This document shows positions 42,531-51,294 of a stretch of 51,294 bases of DNA, piece by piece. The stretch lies in assembly GCA_003427395.1 (NCBI GenBank), contig BFEA01000317.1, positions 395,300 through 446,593 of the forward strand. The letters run 5' to 3'. A program made the position numbers and the translations under genes. Position 1 is the first letter of the stretch. Each line of letters begins with the position of its first letter. This DNA is from Chara braunii. Its lineage: Eukaryota > Streptophyta > Charophyceae > Charales > Characeae. The notes under the pieces were generated by a model, which worked only from the letters and a program-made list of their open reading frames with translations, did not search any database and had not been told where the DNA came from.

Positions 42531-42694
42531 TTAACCACCAATACCTCCTAAAAGTCTTCCACCTTAACGGCCAGCCAAAAGTGGAAATCACGTCGTTTCC
42601 ACTTGGCTGAATCGGGTCTACCAGCCCAGGCCCATTCATCCCAAAAGCCACCCCCGTTAACACGGAGCACTTTTATGAGGTATTGGTGGTTTAA
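42531..42694. mobile_element. 156-bp MITE with TTAA target duplication
   Basis: The element 42535-42690 starts CCACCAATACCTCCTAAAAG and ends CTTTTATGAGGTATTGGTGGT. TTAA lies on both sides. It is related to the 144-bp MITE at 21539-21682. Inside is a hairpin CAGCCAAAAGTGGAAA/TTTCCACTTGGCTG. It lies 11 bases from the TA-flanked MITE. Confidence 0.75.
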
Positions 42695-43436
42695 CACTGA
42701 GGTAGGGTGTAGGAATAGGGGGTGCGCTGGGAGACTTGATGAGAGGATGGGTTGGGAGGCGGTCTCACAAATGGAACAATTGTCAGGACAACCAATGGCT
42801 GGTTGATGCAGCGACGACGGTGTGTCTGCTCAATCTCGTCCGTCTGCAAGGAACCTTTGTTGGTGTGCCCATGTCTCCAATCGGTCTTTCCCACTAATTG
42901 CTATGCAATACAAAATATGAACCTTGCTCCACTGCTCACCAAAGGCACAAAAGACAAACATTACGGTGGTGCATTTACCCATGTTCTTGGGGTGTATTCA
43001 TTCTCGTTTTGGGAATTTGGTGAGTTCGCAACCCGTCAGGGGTGTGTTTCCCCCCTCTGAGACATTTGAACGTCATTGAAATTTCAATGTCTGTGGTTGT
43101 TCAGGAGGGGAGGCATTTTGAGGTTTCGAGGCTTAGCAAGGGGCGGGACATGCGAAGGACCAGTAGCTGCCCGTAGGAGGCCGAGGAGGCCAGTCCTTGA
43201 GTTTTGAACATTCCAAAATTAAAACGGTGTGGGTCCACTTTTCTCAAATAGAAGATCAGTTCGGATAGAACACGTGCATGTTGTGTTCGAATACAACATG
43301 TACCCTTTCTGCTTGAATTTTTGGAAAGGAAAAACACTTGTGTTCCAATCGCATGTTACATTTTTTTTATTTTTTTTTTTGAGGTCAGCGTGTGCCCTTG
43401 TGCTCTCTGCCACTGACATGGTGCATGCTGTAGGGC

Positions 43437-43457
43437 TCTCTCTCTCTCTCTCCCTCC

Positions 43458-43491
<34 letters not shown>

Positions 43492-43492
43492 T
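43437..43492 (+). repeat. (CT)n(AC)n microsatellite
   Basis: An interrupted CT run is followed directly by about ten CA repeats. It occupies the place of the A-tail of the minus-strand stem-loop element that follows. Confidence 0.85.
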
Positions 43493-43555
43493 TCTGTTGT
43501 TTATTGGTGGGGAGTGGCACCTGCTGGAAACTGGGTCCAACGTCCCATGAACGTC
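43493..43555 (-). repeat. stem-loop element, minus strand
   Basis: TTATTGGTGGGGAGTGGCAC is the conserved block and GCTGGAAACTGGGTCCAAC at 43523-43541 the stem-loop, with one pair changed to a G-U wobble on the minus strand. Confidence 0.55.
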
Positions 43556-44040
43556 GTTAATAGAGCACCAACCAGAAAACCCCCAACACACTCTTGGAGT
43601 TGTCTACAGCGAACATAGCAAAACATACGCACACCATAATCACTACCTCACCCTTCCCCAACCGCATCAACAAACGAACTATGGGTTGCGCACTCAGGGC
43701 CTTACGGTAAGTCAATAGTGGAGCGAGGGCCTATATCAACAGCAACTCAATGTCTATCGCATGGCTGGCCCGTGCCAAACCGGGAATAACCGTCTCAAAA
43801 CGGCAGTTGAGTCCGTCGAGCGTCTGCAGCACAGATTGATGTTATTTCCCCCCCCTTCCTCTCAAATTCGGCTTTCATTACCTATCTATCACTACTCCTA
43901 AGGTTATACAGGGGACCGTTGCAAGCATAGTTGCCTCTCACAATGAATGAAGGGGATGCATGCTGACCCCTGCCCTCACGGCGGTGGTCAGGGAGTACGA
44001 TGATCTTCCCTTTGTAACCTTTTATTTCCCTTCTATGATA
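43556..44040. other. no recognisable gene
   Basis: Only short frames; no motif, repeat border or RNA gene is recognised before the U6 pseudogene. Confidence 0.3.
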
Positions 44041-44110
44041 TGGACCATTTCTCGATTATGTGTGTCATCCTTGCGCAAGGGTCATGCTAATCTTCTGTGT
44101 ATCATTCCAC
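44041..44110 (-). ncRNA. U6 snRNA pseudogene
   Basis: On the minus strand the sequence carries the U6 core: GATACACAGAAGATTAGCAT, the CTTGCGCAAGGATGACACAC block, and TCGAGAAATGGTCC at the 3' end. U6 is the catalytic spliceosomal RNA. The 5' third, including the usual 5' stem-loop, is replaced by an unrelated A-rich stretch, and no T-run terminator follows GGTCCATAT. It is therefore most likely a truncated copy. Confidence 0.8.
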
Positions 44111-44309
44111 GAGCTTTTTTTCTTTCATCTTCTTTGTCCGGGGCAAGGTCCCACTTGCGCAAATTAGGAGATGCCAGCCGTTGATCTTTGCTATCTACGG
44201 TCAGTATCTCTTAATTCGTGCAACTGGGACCTAGCCCCCGATCAACCTCTAAGAGGCATACGTCCACCGCGAGGTGGTAAGAGCACTGTCGCGTTAGAGT
44301 TAGGGCCAA

Positions 44310-44461
44310 ATCCCACTGGCAAAGAGGATTGGAATAAGTGGCGGAATCTGAACGTGTTCCACACACAGATGCAGAAAAGCAGATCAATCACAATGCTTTG
44401 CACCTCTCCACAAACACGTCCAAATTCAGAGGGTTATTCCAATCCTCTTTGCCAGTGGGAT
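44310..44461. repeat. 28-bp perfect inverted repeat, 96-base spacer
   Basis: ATCCCACTGGCAAAGAGGAT plus TGGAATAA (44310-44337) is exactly complementary to 44434-44461. A related half-site (CCAATCCTCTTTGGC) lies at 48295. It could be a MITE core or a folded transcript. No target duplication is obvious. Confidence 0.75.
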
Positions 44462-44610
44462 CTGACCCTTAGAGGGAATGCCCATTTGACGACTCCCGAG
44501 GTGAGGTGCCATTAGCAACGAGGACTTTTTTCATTTTTTTTTATTTTTATTGGATTGAACGTCTGAATCTATAAGTGATTGTAATGAAGTGCACAAAATC
44601 TGGATTGAAA

Positions 44611-45486
44611 GCCTGAACTAACGGAAGCAGTCAAAAAAATGGCGAGGGGGAAGTCCCCTGGGGATGATGCGCTTCCGATAGAGTTCTTTGAAGCCACATG
44701 GGCGCAAGTGGGTCCGATCCTAATGAACCTGTTCAATAAAGTGCTAGAAGGGGGCTGCTTAACAGAGGACATGTGCAGAGGAGTCATCACACTGCTGTAC
44801 AAGAAGGGTGATAAACTTAACGTCCGAAACTGGCGGCCAATCTCCTTGCTGAATGTCGTGTATAAGATACTGGCGAAGGCGCTGTCAAGGCGAGTAGGGC
44901 AATACCTTCCCGAATTGGTAAAGTCCGATCAAGAGGCGTTTGTCAAAGGACGGTCGATAGTGGAGAACATAATGGTGGTAATGGGAGTTTTGGAGGTGAT
45001 AGGGAAAGAAAGGAGACAAGTCCTAGTGGCAATGTTAGACCTGGAAAAGGTGTACGATCGGGTTAACTGGTCCTTCGTGTTGGCAACCCTGGAACACATG
45101 AATTTCGAAGAAAGTTTTCGGAAGTGAGTGGCAGGCATGTACATGGAGAAAATTTTTGGAAGTGAGTGGCACGCATGTACAGGTTTTCGACAGCAACAGT
45201 ATTGGTCAATGGAAGGAAGTCTCAGGAGTTTGCCCTGACTCGCTCTTTGCGTCAAGGGTATCCTTTAACCCCACTCCTCTTCGTCTTGCAGATTGAAGTT
45301 ATCCTTAACGCAACAAGGTCAAACAGAGTGATGAAAGGGCTGGAACTAAGGGAAGGGGTAGAAGTGAAGACCGGGGCAATTGCAGACGATCTTCTCCTTA
45401 TCACAGAAGCCACCAGTGATTCCACGGGAGCAGCGAAAAGTATTTTGTACCAGTACATAGTCCTGTCCGAAGCTAAAATCAATTAG
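44611..45486 (+). pseudogene. LINE reverse transcriptase
   Basis: It reads ARGKSPGDDALPIEFF, ITLLYKKGDKLNVRNWRPIS, LLNVVYKILAKALSRR, KSDQEAFVKGRSIVENIM, LDLEKVYDRVNW and, after a frame change, RSLRQGYPLTPLLF and AIADDLLLITEA. These are RT blocks 0-5 of a non-LTR enzyme. The catalytic ADD is intact; motif A is DLEKVYDRV. A 39-bp tandem duplication (GGAAGTGAGTGGCA..., 45119 and 45158) lies beside the frame break. Confidence 0.85.
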
Positions 45487-46960
45487 GACAAGTCTGTGTA
45501 CTTCCTCCCTGAAGAGTATGAAGTGGAAGACGATTGGTCCATGAAACACATTCGCTTTAACGAAACAAAACGATACCTTGGACTGCAAGTCTCACTGTCT
45601 AACAGCCGGCCAGCGCAAGACAAAATCTTGTGGGGTAAGGTGGAAGCAAGGACCAAGAAGTGCAACGTTGCGATGGGACTCTCGCTCATGGACCGGGCTG
45701 CAGTAATCTCCACCTCAATCTTCTCTCTTATCTGCCATATCGCTGCGGTGATACTGATCTCTATAGCCACCCTCAAGCAGATTCGGGGAGTGACAGCTCG
45801 ATACCCATGGAAGCCTGGAGAGCAGAAAGACACAGGCTTTATCTCCAAAGTGTCTTGGGACAAGGTCACGTAAGCCAAGGGAGAGGGAGGTTTGAGGATC
45901 GTCGATCCAGAAATGCAGAATGTGGCTATGCTGGGGAAATGGATACAAAAGATCAGTCTGCAAGAAGAGGAACATAATTGGATGCTAATCTTACAATACA
46001 TACTGCAAAATGAATTTCATCTTACCCGCAAAGAGAACGTTTGGCTTTGCATACAAATGGCAACTTTCCTTAAGCGTCGACCAAAATTTGCGCTGGGTGC
46101 AGCCTGGTGTGCAGCCTGGAGCAGACTGAGACCCCAACTGCCTGTTGTTCCTGCACTGAAAAAGGATATGATGCAGCATTTGTTTGAGAACTCCAACATC
46201 AGGGACCCGAATGGCTGCAGTTTCGAAGTATCAGGGGCGAGGAACTTCGGAAGGAAGTGGATAGAGAAAGGAGTCTATAGGATCAAGGATCTGTGGGATG
46301 AGGGGAGGAGGTGCTGAAAATTTGAAGCGGATCTCCGAAGACTGCTGAGAAGACTCCGAGAGGTGGAAAATAGAGTGGGGGAGGATACCAAGGAAATGGG
46401 TGGGTGGTACAAAGAGGACCAACATCGTGAGAAACCTACCCAAGTCCTTAGGTTGGAAGAGAAAATGGAAGAGAGAGTGTGGACTGTTACATTTTGGGAA
46501 CCCCTAAGAGGCAGTACAAACGGATCCAAGCTGAGAAGGATTAGGGAAATGACTATTAATGCAGATCAATCGCTCATAGCGGTGTGGGTGTGCCTGCATC
46601 TGGGGCTCAGGCGTGGTCTGGAGTACATCCTAGTGCAAGGAGGAGCTGCCATCTTGGAATTACGACTGGATCCAGTGGGGCATTCTTGAGAGTGGACGGG
46701 CCATAATAGAAAGACTTTGGTGGATTATGATATGAAGCTGGGTAGGAGAATTCATAAACCACCAGAAGCCAACACGGACTAGATCTGTGAAAGATTGGCC
46801 AAAACCTTCAATCTTCAACAGACTCCATCAGCCACGGAAATGAGAACAATTTAGGCTTGTCTTCCATATCTTCCCAGCCTTAAATTAGCAGGGTTCTTGT
46901 GACTCCTGTCTCATTCTGTTGTTCCATCAGCCAACTGGCTGGGAGACAAAGGGATGGATG
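45487..46960 (+). pseudogene. LINE RT thumb and C-terminal region
   Basis: After a TAG at 45484 the frame goes on: HIRFNETKRYLGLQVSLSNS is the 'YLG' block after the RT palm. KCNVAMGLSLMDRAAVIS, NVAMLGKWIQKISLQEEE and RNFGRKWIEKGVYRIKDLWD are typical of the plant LINE C-terminal region. Stops at about 45871, 46315 and 46687 and frameshifts break it. Confidence 0.7.
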
Positions 46961-47110
46961 TTCACCGACAATGCCTCCGCTGTGGAAACACTCAGGAAGA
47001 ATCTACCTTTCATCTAATATGGGACTGTCCTGCTTCTAAACGGATTTGGCGATGGTGGGCAGATCATTGGCAACGGATGAGATCCGCCTTGATTTGGGAT
47101 GAAAAGTGGG
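46961..47110 (+). pseudogene. LINE RT-associated zinc-binding domain
   Basis: CLRCGNTQEESTFHLIWDC (46972-47028; C-x2-C-x9-H-x4-C) then PASKRIWRWW is the zinc-binding domain found after many plant LINE reverse transcriptases. It is preceded by WLGDKGMDVHRQ. Its role is thought to be nucleic acid binding. Confidence 0.75.
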
Positions 47111-47163
47111 TGGTAGGGGGGTAACTCCCCCCCTTCTTCTTCAGCCATAGCGGGTGGGGGTAC

Positions 47164-47466
47164 ATGGCACAGTCGATCCGTTCAGCCATTGTCTGGATCA
47201 TATGGGAAGATCGAAACAATATTCTGTTCCGGAACGAATGGTCATCGGATGAAACCATCCAGGCTAAAATCAAAGCCTCGATCAGAACAATGGTGGTGAC
47301 AGACTGGGTAAGACGGGTGGGTAAAGGCCACTTGCCAAATGGCAGAAAGTGGTTTCTCTTCACATGGGCAAGAGCAAACCAACTGGCGGTGGTGACATTG
47401 GAAGGAGAACTGGTATTGTCACCGTGGTTGAGCTCACACGGAAGGGGCAGAAGGGTAATGCGGTAA
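47164..47466 (+). pseudogene. LINE C-terminal tail
   Basis: The frame reads SAIVWIIWEDRNNILFRNEW and WFLFTWARANQLAVVTLEGE. The W-x-x-W-E-x-R-N-x-x-(I/L)F-x-N block is characteristic of plant LINE tails after the zinc-binding domain. It ends at TAA 47464. Confidence 0.65.
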
Positions 47467-48225
47467 TGCAGTGATCCTGCTATGGGGTCAGCTGAGAAGT
47501 TTGGGAGAGTTAAAAAGGGGAGACAGCAGGTGGGAGAGTAGAAACGGAGTCGGGGTAGACTCAGAGGGGCAGCCGACCCTGTGAGAGGCTTAGCGTAAGT
47601 AGGATGCGGGTAATACAATGTAGATAAGGGTAGTACAACATAGTAGTAGAGAGGGGGGGAGAAGGGTAGTATTAAGGGGAAGGAGAGTAGGCTACGGAGA
47701 TAAAAGAAAGAAGTACTAAAGACGGGAGCCTTCTCGTAGAAAGGCAGGAATGGGTAGGATTAGGACGTTCAAGGGTGGTGGGAGGGACCCACCTTCTCTC
47801 TCGGTGGGTGTAGTAATAGGCCGCAGGAGGCCGGTAGGTCATCCACGCTTTGGCTGGGGACCTTGAGAAGAGGTAACACTTAGACTGTGTCGAGTTATAC
47901 TCGGGGAGGGCGGGTAGCCCTCAGTTGTCACTCATAGTTTCTAGACATGAATATAATAGATTAGGGGGACTTGTAGGGGCCACCAGGGAATAGGGTATGG
48001 GAGCTGTAAGGGTGGGGACCTATGTTAGGAGATTGAGTTATACATAGGTTGCACAATAGAGTTTACTCGAGGAAAGAATGAGTACAGAGACACAGAAGCT
48101 AAACCGGCTGATGCTGCCGGGATAACTCCGGGTTGGATTGTGAGGGCCCCGGCCTCGGCTTGATATGGGATTCGGAATAAAAGTGAATGTTTTTGAGGAA
48201 AAAGGAAAAAAAAAAAAAAGAAGAA
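47467..48225 (+). other. LINE 3' untranslated region
   Basis: G-rich stretch without long plus-strand frames, ending in GGAATAAAAG and an A-rich run (A2GGA14GAAGA4). This fits a LINE 3' end. Confidence 0.5.
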
Positions 48226-48309
48226 AAGAATCGCTATTGATCTCCGTCTCTGCATCTCTTGCAGAAACCATCCAGATTCAGGCGCGCTTTGATCCAATCC
48301 TCTTTGGCT

Positions 48310-48432
48310 GTTGAGCCTCGCCCCTGTCTATTGGCGGGGAGCTGCACCTCGTGGAAATCGGGTCCAGCTCAGATGTACGGCTCCCGTATGCTCTGTGGGA
48401 ACATTAGATCTTTTTTTTTTTTTTTTTTTTGG
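48310..48432 (-). repeat. stem-loop element remnant and poly(T)
   Basis: CTATTGGCGGGGAGCTGCAC is the conserved block. The stem-loop at 48350-48368 (CGTGGAAATCGGGTCCAGC) is missing two pairs. A T21 run at 48411-48431 follows on the other side. Confidence 0.45.
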
Positions 48433-48481
48433 CATTAGATCCTTTTTCTTTTCCTGGAGCTTTTTTAACTCCATCTGGCTG

Positions 48482-48789
48482 GGGCCCTACTGGTAGCTCC
48501 AACTACTGGCCATCCGCCAACATTTTAAACGTATGTGGATTTCTTATCGTCCAGATGCATTCAATCAAAACGTTGGCGTTGGCGGATGTGGTGAGTAGTA
48601 GTGTAGTAGTGCACCTAGGCGCTGCGCCAGCCTATCGACGGTGCTGGTGGTTCGATTTCGATTCTACACGATTATTAGGGCCTCCCGTAGTTGCACTACT
48701 CGCCATTTTGACTGCATCTGGATACATTTGAGTCCAAATGCATTCAAAATGTTGGCGGATGGCGAGTAGTCCACGACTACAGCAGGCCC
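48482..48789. mobile_element. 308-bp MITE-like inverted-repeat element
   Basis: CTACTGGCCATCCGCCAACA at about 48503 faces the complement of GTTGGCGGATGGCGAGTAG at about 48751, and the outer GGGCC/GGCCC ends also match (about 27 bp in the best part). No coding content. No clear target duplication. Confidence 0.55.
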
Positions 48790-49738
48790 TTATTACCTAC
48801 CCGAACTCCAGCATACGACCAAGTGGGGGTGACCCTTGGGTCAATGATCGTGGCGCCCCTGGGATTCCTTTCCCTTCGATCCCTACTGTCACTGGTAGCT
48901 CAGGGTCTTCGATTCGCGGTCGCGGGGCTTTCGGTTCGTCTTGGCGGGAGCGCGGTGAGGAAGTAGGGTAGGGAAGTGAGGGCAAAGTTGTTCATGGCCG
49001 CTTGCAGCTTTCGTCGGATTGGAAAGAGACTGCGCTGGGTCCCGCGTGGCGGGCGTGCGCGGGACTGCGCGTGGTTGTCTTGTTCCCTATGCATGCTGCA
49101 CGTTTGAGAGTGGTGGTCGGCTTGAGGGGAGGGAGAGGAAGCAGCGGGGGCGGGGGGGGGGGAAGTAAGCAAACCCCGCGCTTTTCGTCTTCCTCCGTGC
49201 GCGCGTCGATGCCTTGCTCGCCAGCGGGTTGGCGCCCAAATCTTTGAGAGCTGCTTGACGGAAAATCAGTGGAGTGGAATGAGACGAGGAGCTCGAGGAA
49301 GAGGAGGACGAAGAGGAGGAGGAGGAGGGGAGGTGATCGCAACTTAAAAGTGGCAGTGGCGGTCGCGAGAGACTGAAGAAGGGTGGGTGGTGAGGGGGTC
49401 ACAATTCCCCTAAGCCCGGGGTCCGGCTGTCCGGCAGGGCGGAGTATTTCGGTGGGTGGGTGGGTGGGTGTACTTTCTATGTTGTTGTCAATTGGCCAGG
49501 GCTTTGACGTTCGGCGGAAGGCAGGCGGGTGGGACCGGGCGGAAGGCAGGCGCAAGGCGCGTGGGACCGGTTCGAACTAGGTTCGAACTAGGTTTGGGAG
49601 TGGTATCTGTTGAGATCCAATTCCTACCTGGAGTGAGTTGTCAAGAGGGGCGGTAGACGGGCGGAAGACGGGCGGAGGTAGAGGACAAGACGGGCGGAAG
49701 ACGGGCGCAAGGCGCGTGGGACCGGGCGGAAGGCAGCG
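48790..49738 (+). promoter_or_regulatory. GC-rich upstream region and 5' UTR of the AP-2 alpha gene
   Basis: The stretch is CpG-rich, unlike the surrounding repeats, as expected at a promoter. GCAAGGCGCGTGGGACCGG repeats at about 49552 and 49709, GGGCGGAAGACGG-type words repeat, and GGTTCGAACTA occurs twice at 49569-49592. No TATA box is obvious and the transcription start cannot be placed. Confidence 0.5.
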
Positions 49739-49870
49739 ATGGCGGTCTCCGGGATGCGAGGGCTGTCGGTGTTTATTTCCGACATAAGGAATTGCCAAAA
49801 TAAGGAACAGGAGCGGGCACGTGTCGACAAGGAATTGGCCAATATACGTACGCGGTTCAAATCGGAAAGA
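49739..49870 (+). CDS. AP2A: AP-2 complex subunit alpha (alpha-adaptin), exon 1
   Basis: The 44 codons begin MAVSGMRGLSVFISDIRNCQ and run NKEQERARVDKELANIRTRF then KSER. This matches the very conserved N-terminus of alpha-adaptin. The NKE-x-ER-x-RVDKEL form is plant-like; animal proteins differ here. Alpha-adaptin is a large subunit of the AP-2 clathrin adaptor that selects cargo at the plasma membrane. The family is about 950-1000 residues, so this is only the start. The exon ends at AGA followed by GTAAGG, a good splice donor, in phase 0. ATG at 49739 is the first that gives the conserved start. The next exon is outside the window. Confidence 0.9.
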
Positions 49871-50006
49871 GTAAGGCCAATTCTGTCGAGGAAGAGAGAA
49901 TATTTTTTAGGGAAGCCTTACCTTGTCCAATTCTTTTTTTTCTTTTTCTTTTTTCGAGAATGTCCAATTCTCAATTACGTTGCGTATGCCTGACTGTTGT
50001 GTCATC

Positions 50007-50008
50007 TC

Positions 50009-50061
<53 letters not shown>
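50007..50061 (+). repeat. (CT)n microsatellite
   Basis: About 27 CT repeats with one T-rich interruption, within intron 1. Confidence 0.9.
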
Positions 50062-50063
<2 letters not shown>

Positions 50064-50081
50064 TATTTTCTTAATCACCAA

Positions 50082-50103
50082 TGCGTGTCATTCTTGCGCA
50101 GGG
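50082..50103 (-). ncRNA. U6 snRNA fragment
   Basis: Minus strand CCCTGCGCAAGAATGACACG plus CA matches the U6 block CCCTGCGCAAGGATGACACG at all but one base. The sequence on each side has drifted. It lies just downstream of the SINE poly(A). Confidence 0.5.
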
Positions 50104-50146
50104 CGGGCATCCCGACACTTCCTCAACCAATGAAATTCTTTCCCTT

Positions 50147-50297
50147 CTTTTTTTTTTTTTTTTTTCTTTTGGTCTTCTGAAGAGGGTTGGCCCCTAAGTT
50201 TTTTGTATTCAGTTGTTTGTCTCAAGACTCGAACACTTGATCTGTTTGCTAAGAGAGTTACAAGTGTGTGTGTTACCTTTCAGCCACACGGGCCCTA
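50147..50297 (-). mobile_element. tRNA-derived SINE in intron 1
   Basis: On the minus strand it begins GGGCCCGTGTGGCTGAAAGG (A box region), has a B box GTTCGAGTC about 45 bases on, then a short body ending GGGGCCAACCCTCTTCAGAA and a poly(A) of about 18 (50147-50165 as T). At about 150 bp this is a complete short SINE with an internal polymerase III promoter. It is opposite to the host gene. Flanking duplication was not found. Confidence 0.7.
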
Positions 50298-50589
50298 GGT
50301 CTCGCCAGCTCTTCTCAATCATCCGTCTTTCCTCTTCTCCTTGTCATCTCTTGTCTTCTTTCTCCGTGTCTTTTGGCGTTCTGTCATCTGTCACTCGTTG
50401 TTTCCAAACAGTATCATGGCTTTTCCTTCTCTTTTCCTCTCAAGATTTGCTCTTGTGCCATCATCTTTTTCCTCCTCCCTTTCCTCTTCTCTCTCGTCTT
50501 CCCTCTCCTCTTCTCTCTTCTTTGTCCTCGCGCCCCCTTTTTATCCGATCTCTACCCCCTTGTTTTTTCTTCCCCATTGACTCTCTTTC

Positions 50590-51294
50590 TCAGCTCCTTT
50601 TCTATGTCTATCCTCCCCCAGCGCCCCCCCCTTCCCCCCTTCCCCTCCCCCGCTTTCCCAGCTCTGGTTTCCGTCACCGTTTGCGCGTACCTGCTCTCGA
50701 CATCATCCATCATATTTCTGCTTGTGAATGCCGAGCTCCTCTCCATTTCGTCTCAACTTTCAATTTCATTGTTCTCCTCTCCCCCTCCCTCTGCCCCTCT
50801 CCTCCTCTCGCCCTCCCCTTTCCCGCTCTCCCCCTCTCCCTTCTCCTGTCCCCCTCCCTCCCTCTCCCATTCCTGCTCTCCCTCCCTCGCCTTCTCTCCT
50901 TCTCTCCTTCTCTCCCTCACTCCCTCTCCCTCTCTCCCTCTCTCCCTCCCTCTCTCCTTCTCTCCCTCTCTCCTTCTCTCCCTCTCTCCTTCTCTCCCTC
51001 ACTCCCTCACTCCCTCCCCCTCTCTCCCTCCCGCTCTCTCCCCTTCTCGCCTTCTCTCCCTCTTCCTCTCTGCATCTCGCTCTATTCCTCTCCTTCCTCT
51101 CTCCCGCTCCTCCCGCTCCTCCCTCTCCTCTCTCTCCCTCCCTCCCTCTCTCCCTGTCTCCCTCTCTCCCTGTCTCCCTCTCTCCCTGTCTCCCTGTCTC
51201 CCTGTCTCCCTGTCTCCCTCTCTCCCTCTCTCCCTCTCTCCCTCTCTCCCTCTCCCTCTCTTCGTCTCTCCGTCCCTCTCCCTTCCTCTCCCTC
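50590..51294 (+). repeat. long polypyrimidine tract (CTCCCTCT repeats)
   Basis: About 700 bases are nearly all C and T on the plus strand, most strictly after 50765, with TCTCCCTC units and a short (CTCCCTGT)n piece at 51150-51220. It lies inside intron 1 and runs off the window. Confidence 0.9.

Larger units (their letters stand above)
44600..48225 (+). mobile_element. 5'-truncated L1-type LINE
   Basis: RT, C-terminal region and RT-associated zinc finger are followed by a long 3' region, an AATAAA at 48176 and an A-rich end at about 48205-48225. The endonuclease expected upstream of the RT is missing, so the copy is 5'-truncated or deleted. Stops and frameshifts break the frame at least six times. 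No stem-loop of the A-tailed family is present at its end. Confidence 0.8.
49871..51294 (+). other. intron 1 of the AP-2 alpha gene (partial)
   Basis: It starts GTAAGG and contains no alpha-adaptin coding sequence up to the window end. It holds a (CT)n run, a U6 fragment, a SINE and a long pyrimidine tract. Length is at least 1.4 kb. Confidence 0.75.

Noticed and set aside
43229-43618. 129-codon frame across the CT/CA microsatellite
   Set aside because: Much of the product is simple repeat and the rest is the stem-loop element.
48992-49555. 187-codon minus-strand frame upstream of AP-2 alpha
   Set aside because: Pro/Arg-rich product of a GC-rich region, antisense to the promoter, no domain.

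Overview
The window looks like repeat-dominated nuclear DNA of a streptophyte, most plausibly a charophyte-type alga with a large, transposon-rich genome (inference). Only one host gene is recognised with confidence: the first coding exon of a plant-type AP-2 complex alpha subunit (alpha-adaptin) at 49739-49870, followed by a GT splice donor. Almost everything else is decayed or nested mobile DNA and tandem repeats. Chromodomain Ty3/gypsy elements, an L1-type LINE with a reverse-transcriptase zinc finger, Penelope-like reverse-transcriptase remnants and TTAA-flanked MITEs occur together. That mix fits an early-diverging streptophyte better than a flowering plant. One long run of N (280 bases) and three single Ns show this is a draft assembly.

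Layout. 1-4830 is a mosaic of A-tailed retroelement ends, LTR fragments and a (CTT)n run. 4832-20634 is one 15.8-kb Ty3/gypsy element (element A). It has TG...CA LTRs of about 1.25-1.3 kb, an initiator-Met-type primer-binding site, gag, protease, RT, RNase H, integrase and a chromodomain. It is riddled with stops and frameshifts, split in gag by a 241-bp hAT-like MITE, and swollen by about 6.4 kb of tandem repeats between gag and pol. 20635-22650 holds minus-strand Penelope-like RT debris with a TTAA MITE inside. 24.9-32.9 kb is a second Ty3 element (element B), missing its 5' LTR and its RT-RNase H-integrase core, and interrupted by several repeat blocks.

33.1-37 kb is the most unusual part. 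It has foldback elements, then a 260-bp palindrome whose two arms each carry a hammerhead-ribozyme core, then an array of at least eight short hairpins with a conserved UUCG-like loop and covarying stems. 37-44 kb is mostly unassigned, with a tRNA-related SINE head, a 541-bp TA-flanked MITE, a 156-bp TTAA MITE and a U6 snRNA pseudogene. 44.6-48.2 kb is a 5'-truncated LINE. 48.8-49.74 kb is the GC-rich upstream region of the alpha-adaptin gene. The rest is its intron 1, which carries a SINE, a U6 fragment and a very long polypyrimidine tract.

The genes do not form a pathway. The interest lies in nested mobile elements, ribozyme-like and hairpin RNA structures, and compensatory changes visible among repeat copies. 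All identities, alignments and structures were read by eye and none was computed.
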